Below are positions 1 through 9,430 of a DNA stretch of 64,000 nucleotides, piece by piece. The stretch covers positions 124,001 to 188,000 of the forward strand of contig RPFO01001898.1 in NCBI GenBank assembly GCA_009746045.1, given 5' to 3'. The notes under the pieces were generated by a model. It had not been told where the DNA came from, did no database searches, and saw only the letters and a list, made by a program, of their open reading frames with translations. The number at the start of each line of letters is the position of its first letter. The stretch's first letter is position 1. This DNA comes from Mesostigma viride. Its lineage: Eukaryota > Streptophyta > Mesostigmatophyceae > Mesostigmatales > Mesostigmataceae. Both the position numbers and the translations under genes were made by a program.

Positions 1-63
1 AATACGCATTACTTTTGCATACTTGCAAGTATGCAAAAGTAATGCGTATTGCATTACTTAACT
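1..63. repeat. 76-bp palindrome, cut by window edge
   Basis: This is the right part of the array A palindrome. The centre of symmetry lies between 25 and 26, and the left 13 bases are outside the window. Confidence 0.9.
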
Positions 64-263
64 AAAATTGGGCCGCGTGGGGAAATCCGGCGTTCCGCAC
101 ACACCGCTCGTTACCGAGGTGACTCGATTAATTACGACTCGGCTATTCCCAGCCTCGCGCCGTAATTCCTATTTCGACTTGGCCTACCCGGCCTCCGCCA
201 AACATAGAAATCCACAAATATTTCGACTCGGCCTCCCAGGCCTACCCGCCGCAAGTATTTCCG

Positions 264-313
264 TGCCTCCGAGAGGATTCGAACCCGGTACCCCAGGAGC
301 GAACGCCAATCTT
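264..313 (-). pseudogene. tRNA 3'-half-like sequence (copy 1)
   Basis: Read on the minus strand, it begins next to the palindrome just after what would be an anticodon loop. It continues through a long variable arm to a T-loop/B-box (GGTTCGAATCC) and ends with an acceptor-like strand, CGGAGGCA, followed by CGG. No 5' tRNA half is present. The long variable arm suggests a Leu- or Ser-type source, but the T-stem pairs imperfectly, so the source tRNA is uncertain. Confidence 0.6.
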
Positions 314-465
314 AGTTAAGTAATGCAATACGCATTACTTTTGCATACTTGCAAGTATGCAAAAGTAATGCGTATTGCATTACTTAACTAGTTAAGTAAT
401 GCAATACGCATTACTTTTGCATACTTGCAAGTATGCAAAAGTAATGCGTATTGCATTACTTAACT
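314..465. repeat. Two 76-bp palindromes in tandem
   Basis: Two complete palindromes (314-389 and 390-465) abut without a spacer. Each can form a 38-bp perfect hairpin. They separate the first two bodies. Confidence 0.92.
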
Positions 466-683
466 AAAATTGGGCCGCGTGGGGAAATCCGGCGTTCCGC
501 ACACACCGCTCGTTACCGAGGTGACTCGATTAATTACGACTCGGCTATTCCCAGCCTCGCGCCGTAATTCCTATTTCGACTTGGCCTACCCGGCCTCCGC
601 CAAACATAGAAATCCACAAATATTTCGACTCGGCCTCCCAGGCCTACCCGCCGCAAGTATTTCCGTGCCTCCGTGCCTCCGTG

Positions 684-721
684 CAAGTATGCAAAAGTAA
701 TGCGTATTGCATTACTTAACT
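684..721. repeat. Half palindrome at a rearranged junction
   Basis: Only the right arm (38 bp) is present, starting exactly at the palindrome centre. It is joined to body 2, which has lost its tRNA T-arm part and instead shows three copies of GTGCCTCCG (the acceptor-stem sequence). The short GTGC overlap at the join suggests microhomology-mediated resolution of a hairpin. Confidence 0.85.
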
Positions 722-771
722 AAGATTGGCGTTCGCTCCTGGGGTACCGGGTTCGAATCCTCTCGGAGGCA
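722..771 (+). pseudogene. tRNA 3'-half-like sequence (copy 3)
   Basis: Same sequence as the half at 264-313 but on the plus strand, directly after a half palindrome. The B-box GGTTCGAATCC and acceptor strand CGGAGGCA are intact. Confidence 0.6.
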
Positions 772-971
772 CGGAAATACTTGCGGCGGGTAGGCCTGGG
801 AGGCCGAGTCGAAATATTTGTGGATTTCTATGTTTGGCGGAGGCCGGGTAGGCCAAGTCGAAATAGGAATTACGGCGCGAGGCTGGGAATAGCCGAGTCG
901 TAATTAATCGAGTCACCTCGGTAACGAGCGGTGTGTGCGGAACGCCGGATTTCCCCACGCGGCCCAATTTT

Positions 972-1047
972 AGTTAAGTAATGCAATACGCATTACTTTT
1001 GCATACTTGCAAGTATGCAAAAGTAATGCGTATTGCATTACTTAACT
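972..1047. repeat. 76-bp palindrome
   Basis: Complete palindrome between bodies 3 and 4 of array A. Confidence 0.92.
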
Positions 1048-1097
1048 AAGATTGGCGTTCGCTCCTGGGGTACCGGGTTCGAATCCTCTCGGAGGCA
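1048..1097 (+). pseudogene. tRNA 3'-half-like sequence (copy 4)
   Basis: Third complete copy of the tRNA-half motif, plus strand, directly after the palindrome at 972-1047. Confidence 0.6.
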
Positions 1098-1297
1098 CGG
1101 AAATACTTGCGGCGGGTAGGCCTGGGAGGCCGAGTCGAAATATTTGTGGATTTCTATGTTTGGCGGAGGCCGGGTAGGCCAAGTCGAAATAGGAATTACG
1201 GCGCGAGGCTGGGAATAGCCGAGTCGTAATTAATCGAGTCACCTCGGTAACGAGCGGTGTGTGCGGAACGCCGGATTTCCCCACGCGGCCCAATTTT

Positions 1298-1373
1298 AGT
1301 TAAGTAATGCAATACGCATTACTTTTGCATACTTGCAAGTATGCAAAAGTAATGCGTATTGCATTACTTAACT
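1298..1373. repeat. 76-bp palindrome, right end of array A
   Basis: Complete palindrome forming the right end of the array. The interrupted gypsy RNase H region resumes at 1374. Confidence 0.92.
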
Positions 1374-2025
1374 GGTTGGGTTGGGAGAGAAGATGGGTAA
1401 GGGGACGGTGATCCGTTTGGATAACTAATCTATAAGGGTCTAGCTCACAGGGTTCATTCAGGCAGACATCAAATTGAGCACCTTTAAGAAAGTGCTGCCA
1501 CGCGTGGCAACAATACACCACCGCTAAGAGTTCCTGCTGGTGTACGGGATAGTTACGCTCCGCAGGGAGCATTGTCCTAGAGATATACTCAATTGGCTGT
1601 AAGCCCTGACCCTGATCCTGGAGAAGGACGCCCCCTATTGCTACCTTACTAGCATCTGTAGCCACAACAAAGGGTTTAGTAGTATCCGGTAGGATGAGTA
1701 CAGGAGGGGAAAGGAGTAGGGATTTTAGGCACTGAAAAGCCGACTGACATTCACTACTCCAAACAAAGGGGATATCCTTCTTTAATAAATGATTAATAGG
1801 GGCTGCTATAGTTGCGAAACGCGGGATAAAACGCCTATAGTAAGAAGCAATTCCTAGAAAACTACGTACACCTTTAACGTCGGTAGGGGTAGGCCATTCC
1901 TGAATTGACTTAGTTTTATCCGGGTCGGTAGCGACCCCGGCATCTGACAGAACGTGCCCTAAAAATGGGACACTCCTACCCGAACGAACTTTAGCACGGC
2001 GCGCCCACAAGGAATTTTCAGCCAT
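1374..2025 (-). pseudogene. Gypsy copy 1 RT C-terminus and RNase H start, truncated
   Basis: Continues from MAENSLWARRAKV through VPFLGHVLSD, FLGIASYYRRFIP and the RNase H ATDAS motif to TDHRPLTHLLSQPN. It is then cut by array A. RNase H would degrade the RNA template during reverse transcription. The integrase is not in the window for this copy. Confidence 0.88.
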
Positions 2026-2030
2026 TATTT

Positions 2031-3392
2031 CTAATACTTACGTAAGTGCGTTTCAAAATCAGGAGAGTAAATAAGAATATCATCTAAGTAAGCTTGAGCA
2101 CAAGAACGGTCATGCTCAGATAAAGAAACAGAGGAGAAGGAAGGATCCTTTAAATCAGAGGACACCTGAGGAAGGTGAGAATTTCCCATAACAGGTCTAA
2201 GCACTTCATTCATTAACATTTGAAAAGAGGCAGGCGAGTTACAGAGTCCCATAGCCGCTACTCTAAACTGGTAATGACCAAAAGGGGTAGCAAAGGCGGT
2301 TTTATGGCAATCCTCAGGAGCTATCCGCAACTGCCAAAAACCATCCGCACAATCCAGTACTGTGAAACAAGTGGAACCTTTAACCTTATTAAATATATCA
2401 TCAATACGAGGTAGAGGGTATTTAGACTTCACAGTAATATCATTCAACTTCCTATAATCAGTAACTAGGCGAAACTTGCCATTTGGCTTAGGAACTAACA
2501 GGACACCAGCTGAGTAGGGAGAGTTACTAGGCTCTATCAATCCTGCTTCTAATAGTGACACTAAAATCTGTTTTAGTTCCTTTAATTCGGTAGGGCCCAT
2601 TCTATACATCGGAGAGTGCGTAGGAACTGCACCGTCCTTAATAACTACACGGTGTAAAACAGAACGAGGAGGAGGATAAGAAGGAGTCTTTTCTTCAAAA
2701 ACTTTTGAGGAATCTATCACAGCCATGTATCTTACTATTTCATTTTCAGTAAATCCCACTCCTATTGTATCCACTGTGTTCATATCTATATCCACACTAT
2801 TATTAGTGATAGGTATCTCCTGTAGTTCTAACTGAAGGAACATACATAATAAATATCCATATTCCTTTAATTCAGAACGCAACTCATCATTGGACATTAA
2901 TACTTCAGGTATAGGTCTTACAGGAGGATCAACAGGTGTAGGAGGAGTAATATCTACCAAGGATAAATTTTCCAATCTATAATGACGTTCCGGTACCCAG
3001 TAAGAGCTATCTGGAAACCAAATGACCATGGTATCATAATTAATAGTAATCTTATTATCCTGGTGCCAATCTAATCCTAGTAATACATCGGCGGTAGTGA
3101 TAGGGCCTATAGTGGCCGTCAGGTTGACAGTACGTCCTTGTATGATTAGGGGAAGGGACACCGTACCCGGGGAATGACTGGTGCGACCATCAGCATAATG
3201 AACAGTGACAGGTTTGGTGTGAGGGATAGGGACTAGTCCTAAACGCCTAACTAGGGCCTCGCTCACAAAGGAGCTAGCCGCACCGCTATCTACCAACACA
3301 GAGACATTCAAGAGTTCATCAGCATGCAAGAAGGGGTCTACAACAGTATGGGGAACGGTTAAACCACCATTCAAGAACATAAGAGGACGCAC
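2031..3392 (-). pseudogene. Gypsy copy 1 protease and N-terminal reverse transcriptase
   Basis: Open segment with a retropepsin active site (LVDSGAASSF) near residue 36, a GLDW motif near residue 110, and then RT from LVPKPNGKFRLVTDYRKLN to the catalytic YLDDILIYS. The frame is lost just after YLDD because about 13 bp present in the other copy (near 39940) are deleted. Between the PASFQ motif and YLDD there is an unusual polar insert of about 25-30 residues. Confidence 0.9.
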
Positions 3393-3486
3393 ACGTAGTG
3401 GTAGGGAAGATTCAGCTCCTACAGAGGTTATAAAAACAGGCAGGCAAAAATTTTTATCTGGGGTACTACCTAAGGACCTGTCCAGG

Positions 3487-5238
3487 TTACCCCCGGCTGA
3501 CAGGCCTACTGTTCCCCCTCCCCCCCAAATCCATATGAACTAACCCCGAAGAAGACCCTGGCGAAAAAGCCACTGCTGGAGGGTCACGAGGGAGCGAAGA
3601 GGGTGCGGGAGCCTGATTATCATAGGGGAACCCTGGGGGTCCTGTCTGCACAGCATTCAGCCTACTAGGGGTAGCTGAGGGAATGCGTCCTGAAGTAGGA
3701 CGAATAGGAGCACGCTGAGGGGTACGAGGAGGGCGAGCGTCGGGATGAGGGGGAGCACCCGAAAGGAACTTGGGGCACTCACGTTTAAGATGACCTACTT
3801 CCTTACAATGATAGCATGTGATATGAGAGACATCAAGAGCTGATAGATCAGCAACGCAGATATCTAATTCTTCTACATAGGAGTTCTCCTCCTCAGGGGT
3901 AAGGATAATATTATTAATGCGGGAACGGGTAGGAAGAGAAGGGGTGGTGAAGAAATCTGCTACTCGCAAGAGATGCTGGCGCACATGCTTGAGGGGCAGA
4001 TCAGTAAAACGGTAGGCAGAGAACTGGCGCTTGACTTCACGTAATAAGGGTCTACTGAGGCCTTGGAGGAAGCGAGCACGTACTTCTGCACCCGACAAAT
4101 CCCTCATTCGTACCATCTGAGCATCAAACTCTTTCATATACTCCTTAAATGATTTAGTACCCTGCTGCAAGGTACCAAAGGCTAATCTATCCTGCCAATC
4201 TGAATCAGGAGGGACTAAATGGTTCTCTAAACGTTTAAACAATTCTGCTACAGAGTTAGGGTATAGGCATGAGAGGCCAAAGACTCACACTGAATGAGGT
4301 TAGCAAGCTCAGGAGTAATGCAGGTTGTAAGATAGTGAGGAACTAATACAGCATCAGAGAGACGCCATCTATTATGATTCTGCCACGACTCTGTGTTCTG
4401 GGTAAGCAACATAATAAAGGTGAAAAACTGTTGAGGGGTAGACTTGACATCCAGCTTAGGAAGGTTAGCAAAGAGGGGAAGAGCAGGGGGCTTAGGGGGA
4501 TTAGAGGAATCAGTTTTTCCCATAGGGCCACTATCTTCCACTGCTACATAAGCGGGATAGAAGGAAGGAAGAGGAAAAGTATTGGGTAGGGGTCTAGAAG
4601 GGGCCACCGTTTCAGGCTGGTGCCCATAGGAGAAGGGTACAGTATATTGCTCACGAAGGGAGGAGTAGGCAAAATGATCATAATTTCTGTCATCTAGAGG
4701 CATGGTGCTGAAATCACTATTAACTTCTAAATCAGCCACACGGGTAGGGACCTGGGCTGCCTCATAGGCCGTCTCAGGGTAGGACCAGGAAGTAGGTGGG
4801 TAAAAGGGAACTGCACTAGGGCGCCCAGAAGGGCCGACAGGGGCAGAGGCACGACCCGTGTTATATAAAAGCAGGCATGGAAGGCACAGGGTGGGAAGGA
4901 GGTCTAGAAGCATTGTTAGTTAGTGAGGACCTGCTGGAGGGTTGAGCCAAGGTTGCAGGAGGAGCAGGGGCCTGGTTCACAGCAAAAGAGGGTTCATCAC
5001 TAAATCTGACACGTTGTTCAAAGGTAGGTGGGGTAATTGAGGGACGACGGCGACCACCAGTAACAGGAGAAGGAGGTGAGGTACGCAGATTACCTTGAGG
5101 AGTGAGATGGTGTACCGTTTCCAAGGAGTCCCGTCGGTTACCACGAGTGTTGTTATTGTTATTGGTATTATTATTATTATTAGTATTATTATTAATATTG
5201 GTAGGTATAGGCGACATATCTCCACCCACTGGATCCAT
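3487..5238 (-). pseudogene. Gypsy copy 1 gag, frameshifted
   Basis: Three overlapping open segments (4861-5238, 4248-4913 and 3487-4242) together match the intact 574-residue Gag at 41396-43120. The N-terminus has a poly-Asn stretch. The middle is Pro-rich, then comes a helical capsid-like block, and near the C-terminus there is a CCHC zinc knuckle (C-X2-C-X4-H-X4-C, around 3800). At least two frameshifts separate the segments. Gag would package element RNA. Confidence 0.85.
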
Positions 5239-5336
5239 CTTTAATTAAGTAAAGGAATAGGAATCTAGATGAAAGCAACAAAGGAAAAAGGAAAAAGGAA
5301 AAACCTTGAAGGTCTGAAGCAAGAGCAAAATTAAAA

Positions 5337-5733
5337 TCAATCCTTTTTAACAACAGTAATGGATAGGGAGCCAAACTCCAAAGTGAGAGGAGTATCTGAG
5401 GTAGATGAAGATGCAGCCCGTTTAGTGGGAGAAGAAGGAGGGGTAGCAAAGACTAGAGCTTCTACGGGAGGACGACCATGAGGAATAGGGCGTACGTGCA
5501 GGCCTAAATCTGATTGGCTATGATCTATAAGGAACTGCTGAGCTTCTTCGAAGGTCATAAATTTCTTATACCTAATTACGTTGTATACACGGTTCTGGAC
5601 AATCTTCCTAGCGTCGGACCAAGAAAGGAAAATGGAGGACCATTGAGGCGTAATCACTACGTAATATTTAGCTAGACTATTATCGCTATAAGAATGGGAA
5701 GGAGCTGCCAGTAAAAGATCGCCGCTGGCTCAT
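5337..5733 (-). pseudogene. ORF upstream of gag with RNase H1 N-terminal-type (hybrid-binding) domain, frameshifted
   Basis: Homologue of the intact 130-residue ORF at 43248-43640. The conserved block has the aromatic start, then SW, then KF, then FEEAQQFL. This fits the RNase H1 N-terminal/caulimovirus-VI domain (Pfam Cauli_VI), which binds RNA/DNA hybrids or dsRNA. A 4-bp insertion near 5705 relative to the other copy shifts the frame after the first ten codons, so the protein cannot be made as one piece here. It lies between the LTR and gag and would be translated from the genomic-length transcript. The domain call rests on motif spacing seen by eye. Confidence 0.6.
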
Positions 5734-6241
5734 GGTAACGCACCTTGTTCTTGAGGAGTCACGATAGGAGTGGAAGGGGTAGGAGTCGACTTAGCTGGGT
5801 TATCTGGATCACCGAAATGACGAGAGCGGCAATGGTCCAGCGCTCGTAGTCCTAAAGTCAGCGACCCAGTGAATTTCTGCGAGTGCGGCCGTCTAACGAG
5901 CAGCAACACGAAGGAAAAGGTGGAACCTACCAAGACGCTAATCGTCTCACTAACACCGAACTGAAACCATCACCTATCTACGACAGTAAACAACATTCAG
6001 GAAAACGAAACGAGGGAAAGGAACTATCTATAAAAGGATTTTCCGCTTCGAGCAGGTCTATCTTCTAGGCAGGGCGTGTCCCGAATCGGGCAGCACTACC
6101 CCCCCAGCTCGCAGGCGACCCGCCCATTACCTGTCAAGTAGGTGTCGTCTTCATTTTCCCAGCCGCGGAAGGGTTGATTCGATGACTTATGTTGCAGGGG
6201 ATCGTCGTCTCGCTCTCTATCTAAAATCCCTCCGAGTCCAT
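5734..6241 (-). other. Gypsy copy 1 leader (between LTR and first ORF)
   Basis: Non-coding leader, homologous to 43641-44178. The bases directly inside the LTR begin ATGG, as expected near a primer-binding site, but the tRNA cannot be named. No other feature was seen. Confidence 0.6.
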
Positions 6242-6816
6242 TGTTACGCCGCAAGCCTCTACCGCCACCTCTACCTCTACCTGTCCTAATTGTACCTAGA
6301 CTAGTAAGGCCACCTCTAGTTAAACCCCTAGCGAAAGACGAACGAGACGATCCAGATCTCAATGCATTTACGTATGTGCTACTGTAATACGCCATAAGCC
6401 ATTTACACAAACCCGTTTACTCCAGGAATAGAGGAAGGAAACACCACTACACTGCCGTGACCCAAGCCTATATGTGTTAATTCATTTAACACACGCCGAG
6501 TGCCCACACAAGGAGCGGAACGTGCATAAATGGTCACCAACGGTCCAGCAGGCTCGGGCCGACCTGGCCCTCGGCTTCAAAACCACAGAAACACAGGCAG
6601 GTGCACAGAATCTGCACGCTGGTCCACTACATTCTACCAAAGGATGAGGACCACTAATAAAGTACGCGGCGCGGCGCCCAAAGGCACCCAATGTACCACA
6701 GTACTGTTACGAGGACGGTAGTGTCCCGGTAGGAACTACACGTAGACCTAGGGACAACCGAGGCAAGAGACCTAATTTACGTCCGTAACTACAACGAATT
6801 GTTACGCGACGTAACA
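6242..6816 (-). repeat. 5' LTR of gypsy copy 1
   Basis: The LTR runs from TGTTACG to CGTAACA on the minus strand (TG...CA ends with a longer inverted terminus). It matches the LTR at 44179-44731 and the split LTR at 25152-35673, but is more diverged and about 20 bp longer. Confidence 0.85.
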
Positions 6817-6983
6817 GGCGTCCCCATACACACTCATAACACATCAATTAGGCCTAAAAAGCACAAGTCAAATTCTGTCATGACCATAGAAGGCACTGTC
6901 AAAGTTTGGTGGCATTCTGAGCTCCGCTGTAGCAGTTATTAATTTTGGCAGATGGCCACCTAGTGGCGCCAGACATGTCAAGT

Positions 6984-9386
6984 TTAGGACTCCTCATCAC
7001 TATCACTATCACCCGTCACGCATGTGGGGCAAAACCAGCTCCCCTCGGGCACAGCATTCAGGGGGGGGTCCATGCACTTCAAATGGAGCCCCTGGTCACA
7101 CTTCCTGCCCTCACGCTCACCATCACACAACACTATTGGGTTCGCGTCTGGGGAGTTGGTTTTACAGCACACAAGGCAGGGAGTGTCATCCCACTCCTCC
7201 TCCCCTCCCTCCTCCCTCCCTCCCTCCCCCTCACCCTCGCTGTCACTGTTGGCGATTGGGGACACACCCCCATATGCCACCCCCTTCTCATAGGTGCACT
7301 TGTCCTTTTGCTTGTCGGCCCACTGCAGGCCCTTAGCTAGCATCTCCTTCTTCTTCTCTGCCAGCTTGAACTCCACCGTCTTCTTCTTGGCTTGCTGCAG
7401 CTTCCTATCCCGTGCCAGGGCCGCCAGCTGCAGCAGCAGGGAGGGTTGAAACACAATGCCAAGAAGGCCAGCAAGGCGGACCCACCAGTCATCCCCAAAC
7501 TGCGCCCGCAAGATGCCAATAGCCATGGAAGCAGGGTATAACAAACCAGGAAAGCCACCCTTGCCACGTGGGGTGGACGCCACCTGAACTGAGTGCACCC
7601 ACTCATTCAAGTTGCTGCTGCCCTCATGGCAGCAGCCCTGCAATATCTCCTCGGTAGTCTTGCCCTCCCACACCTTCTTCACAATGGCCAGCACATCCAC
7701 TGTCCGCCCCCTCACAATCACCTCCGTCGCCATCCCAGGCTTGCCCTCACACCACTGCACCTCCGTGACCACTCCATCCTTCAGTTGGTGGTTGGGCCAA
7801 TTGGGGCAATCATCGTGGTCGCCAAAGTAATGCTGCAATGCATTGGTCATAGCGCCCACAAGGTGGCGCGGCCCCATGTGCCAGTTTGCTCTGATGCATG
7901 CGCGGTAACCATAGGTCATGCTAGTGAGCTGCTGAGGGGTGAGCACATTCCTGACACCTTTCAGGTGGTCCTTCTTGGCTCGAAGCAGTGCAGCATACAA
8001 GGTGCCAGAGAGGTGGTTGAGGTCATTCAACTTCTTGGGGATGTGCTTGCTAGCCTTTAGTGCATCAGACTGCTGCACACGCGCGAACCATGTGGTGTCC
8101 CCATCACTCACAACCGTGGCAGCATACAAACGCTGCTCTTGGGGCTTGTCTGCAACCACTTTCTCACCAGGGGCCCCTGCTGCTGCATGCATCACCATGC
8201 CCGTGCGCACCCCTGCCTGTAAGGACTGCAGCTCCTCCAGCATATACACTGCCCCCTCCCCCTCCATGCTCCTGCTGCTGCCCTCCGTGTTATTCCAGCA
8301 GTTGTCATGTGGGGCTACAGGAATGCCTGCGCGCTTGGCTGCTGCACACTTGGGACAGAATTTGGAGCTGATATGGTGTGCGATTACCAGCTTGGTGCCT
8401 GCGTGGATAAGGCACTGCTGGCCCCACAAGGAGTGGAACCCCCTAGTCAGCCATGGCCCGTCTATGGAGGTGTCACAACCCTGCCTCCCCTTTGCATCCA
8501 CACGGTGCTTCCCCTTCTCTTGCTCATACAGCCTGGCCTGCTCCCTGTTCTGCACGATGACCCGCTTGAGTTCAAGGATAACCTCTGATGCCACTTGCAT
8601 CACATCACGCCCCCACTTCCCCTTGCCCACGAAAGGGAACTCCAACCCCAAGAACGTGGCTACCCGCATGAGCGTGGGGCGTGGGACAGCAAAGAAAACA
8701 GCGGACGCAGCCCACAAAGTGGCCATGGGGTTGCGTGCAGCCTGCCTTAGCTGTGCCACGGGTGCGTTGATAGCAAAAGTGTGGCGGTATGGTGCACCCT
8801 CGCTGCCCTTGCAGAAGCGGTTTTGACAGGCCACAAGAATGCAGGGTGGATCCCCGGGACGCTGGACAGGTTGCTTGAACATTTTGCAGGTGAGCTTGTG
8901 ACAACGAGGGCAAGGTTGGGCTGCCACAATACCTGCCAAGACAGCAACATCGATGATCAAACGAGGCGTGCCAAATTCCTCGCCTTGGGCAGGGTCCAGG
9001 CCGACGTCGGTCTTGCGAAGTTTCCCATTACTGCCGCGCTCCAGGGGCGAAAATGACAGCCGTGCCTGCGGCCCAGACTTGCGCTTCGCGGGATGTTTTT
9101 TCGGGGTGACTGCTTCCGCGCTTGCTGAACTGCTGGCGGGCTTCCGTGGCGCATTGGGCAGTTGCGCAGCTATGGAGTCCGCCGTAACGCTGGGCTTCGC
9201 AACCGCTTTATGTTGCAGCTTAATGCGACGTCCTGGCCCTCTGTTCGCAAAATTCTTGGCGCCCGGCGGTCTGCCCCGTCCCCTAGCCGCTGGCGCTGAG
9301 TTGGCTATCCGCGCTGCCAGCTTGCCACCACTTGTACTCGCTTCTCTCTGTCGTGCCGCTGCCGCTCTTGCTGTTGGTCGCACCAT
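6984..9386 (-). CDS. Transposase with C-terminal PHD finger
   Basis: 800 residues in a single exon. The N-terminal 100 residues are basic and Arg/Ala/Lys-rich. A cysteine/histidine block (CPRCHKLTC to about residue 210) looks zinc-binding. The core has the pattern SIDGPW-TRGFHS near residue 308, then a C-X2-C pair, H-X2-C, N-X5-SMEGEGA, and VVSDGDT near residue 427. This resembles the Mutator-like transposase domain (PF20700 type), and I take the two Asp positions as candidate catalytic residues. Residues 735-790 form a C4HC3 PHD finger ending in SWFCPTC, expected to read histone tails. The protein would act in the nucleus on the ends of its own element. The TTAA flank suggests Kolobok rather than MULE, and the superfamily is left open. 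The ORF looks intact. Confidence 0.75.
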   Translation of the reverse strand: MVRPTARAAAARQREASTSGGKLAARIANSAPAARGRGRPPGAKNFANRGPGRRIKLQHKAVAKPSVTADSIAAQLPNAPRKPASSSASAEAVTPKKHPAKRKSGPQARLSFSPLERGSNGKLRKTDVGLDPAQGEEFGTPRLIIDVAVLAGIVAAQPCPRCHKLTCKMFKQPVQRPGDPPCILVACQNRFCKGSEGAPYRHTFAINAPVAQLRQAARNPMATLWAASAVFFAVPRPTLMRVATFLGLEFPFVGKGKWGRDVMQVASEVILELKRVIVQNREQARLYEQEKGKHRVDAKGRQGCDTSIDGPWLTRGFHSLWGQQCLIHAGTKLVIAHHISSKFCPKCAAAKRAGIPVAPHDNCWNNTEGSSRSMEGEGAVYMLEELQSLQAGVRTGMVMHAAAGAPGEKVVADKPQEQRLYAATVVSDGDTTWFARVQQSDALKASKHIPKKLNDLNHLSGTLYAALLRAKKDHLKGVRNVLTPQQLTSMTYGYRACIRANWHMGPRHLVGAMTNALQHYFGDHDDCPNWPNHQLKDGVVTEVQWCEGKPGMATEVIVRGRTVDVLAIVKKVWEGKTTEEILQGCCHEGSSNLNEWVHSVQVASTPRGKGGFPGLLYPASMAIGILRAQFGDDWWVRLAGLLGIVFQPSLLLQLAALARDRKLQQAKKKTVEFKLAEKKKEMLAKGLQWADKQKDKCTYEKGVAYGGVSPIANSDSEGEGEGGREEGGEEEWDDTPCLVCCKTNSPDANPIVLCDGEREGRKCDQGLHLKCMDPPLNAVPEGSWFCPTCVTGDSDSDEES

Positions 9387-9430
9387 TTCCTCCCTAAGCT
9401 ACGCCCCCCCTAAAATCTGGCAAAAACGAT

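Larger units (their letters stand above)
1..1373. mobile_element. Array A: palindromes alternating with tRNA-half-bearing bodies
   Basis: The array consists of copies of one 76-bp perfect palindrome (ends AGTTAAG...CTTAACT) separated by bodies of about 250 bp at 64-313, 466-683, 722-971 and 1048-1297. The first two bodies are in one orientation and the last two in the other, so the whole is an inverted array centred near 700. Each complete body has a tRNA 3'-half-like sequence next to one palindrome. The array interrupts a gypsy element: the sequence after 1373 continues homology to 39273 onward, and the gypsy sequence before the break lies outside the window. I see no protein gene in it. It could be a tRNA-derived SINE-like family or a non-autonomous element moved by an integrase. 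The left end is cut by the window edge. Confidence 0.85.
1374..6816 (-). mobile_element. Gypsy-type LTR retrotransposon, copy 1 (broken, left end missing)
   Basis: Minus-strand Ty3/gypsy element with its 5' LTR at 6242-6816. It is followed downstream (leftwards) by a small RNase-H1-N-like ORF, gag, protease, RT and the start of RNase H, and is then cut by array A at 1373. It is closely related to the copy at 25152-44731. The two copies carry different frameshifts, so each lesion can be recognised by comparison. The right flank after the LTR begins GGCGT; its matching TSD would lie outside the window. Confidence 0.9.

Noticed and set aside
264-313. Complete tRNA gene
   Set aside because: Only the 3' half from the anticodon loop onwards is present. 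There is no D-arm or 5' acceptor strand, and T-stem pairing is imperfect.
68-1293. Four near-identical 83-codon open frames in the array A bodies
   Set aside because: They begin at non-ATG codons, run across the tRNA-half sequence, and are identical only because the bodies are repeats. There is no coding signature.
1-1373. CRISPR-like array of palindromic repeats with spacers
   Set aside because: The spacers are copies of each other, the repeats are 76-bp full palindromes in changing orientation, and the context is eukaryotic.
6817-6983. Left inverted repeat of the TTAA transposon
   Set aside because: No sequence matching the right terminus (CGGGACCGTCCCC) in inverted orientation was found here.
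7939-8826. Long plus-strand open frames opposite the transposase
   Set aside because: They are shadows of the GC-rich minus-strand gene. No motifs were found and the Cys/Ser-rich translation is typical of an antisense frame.
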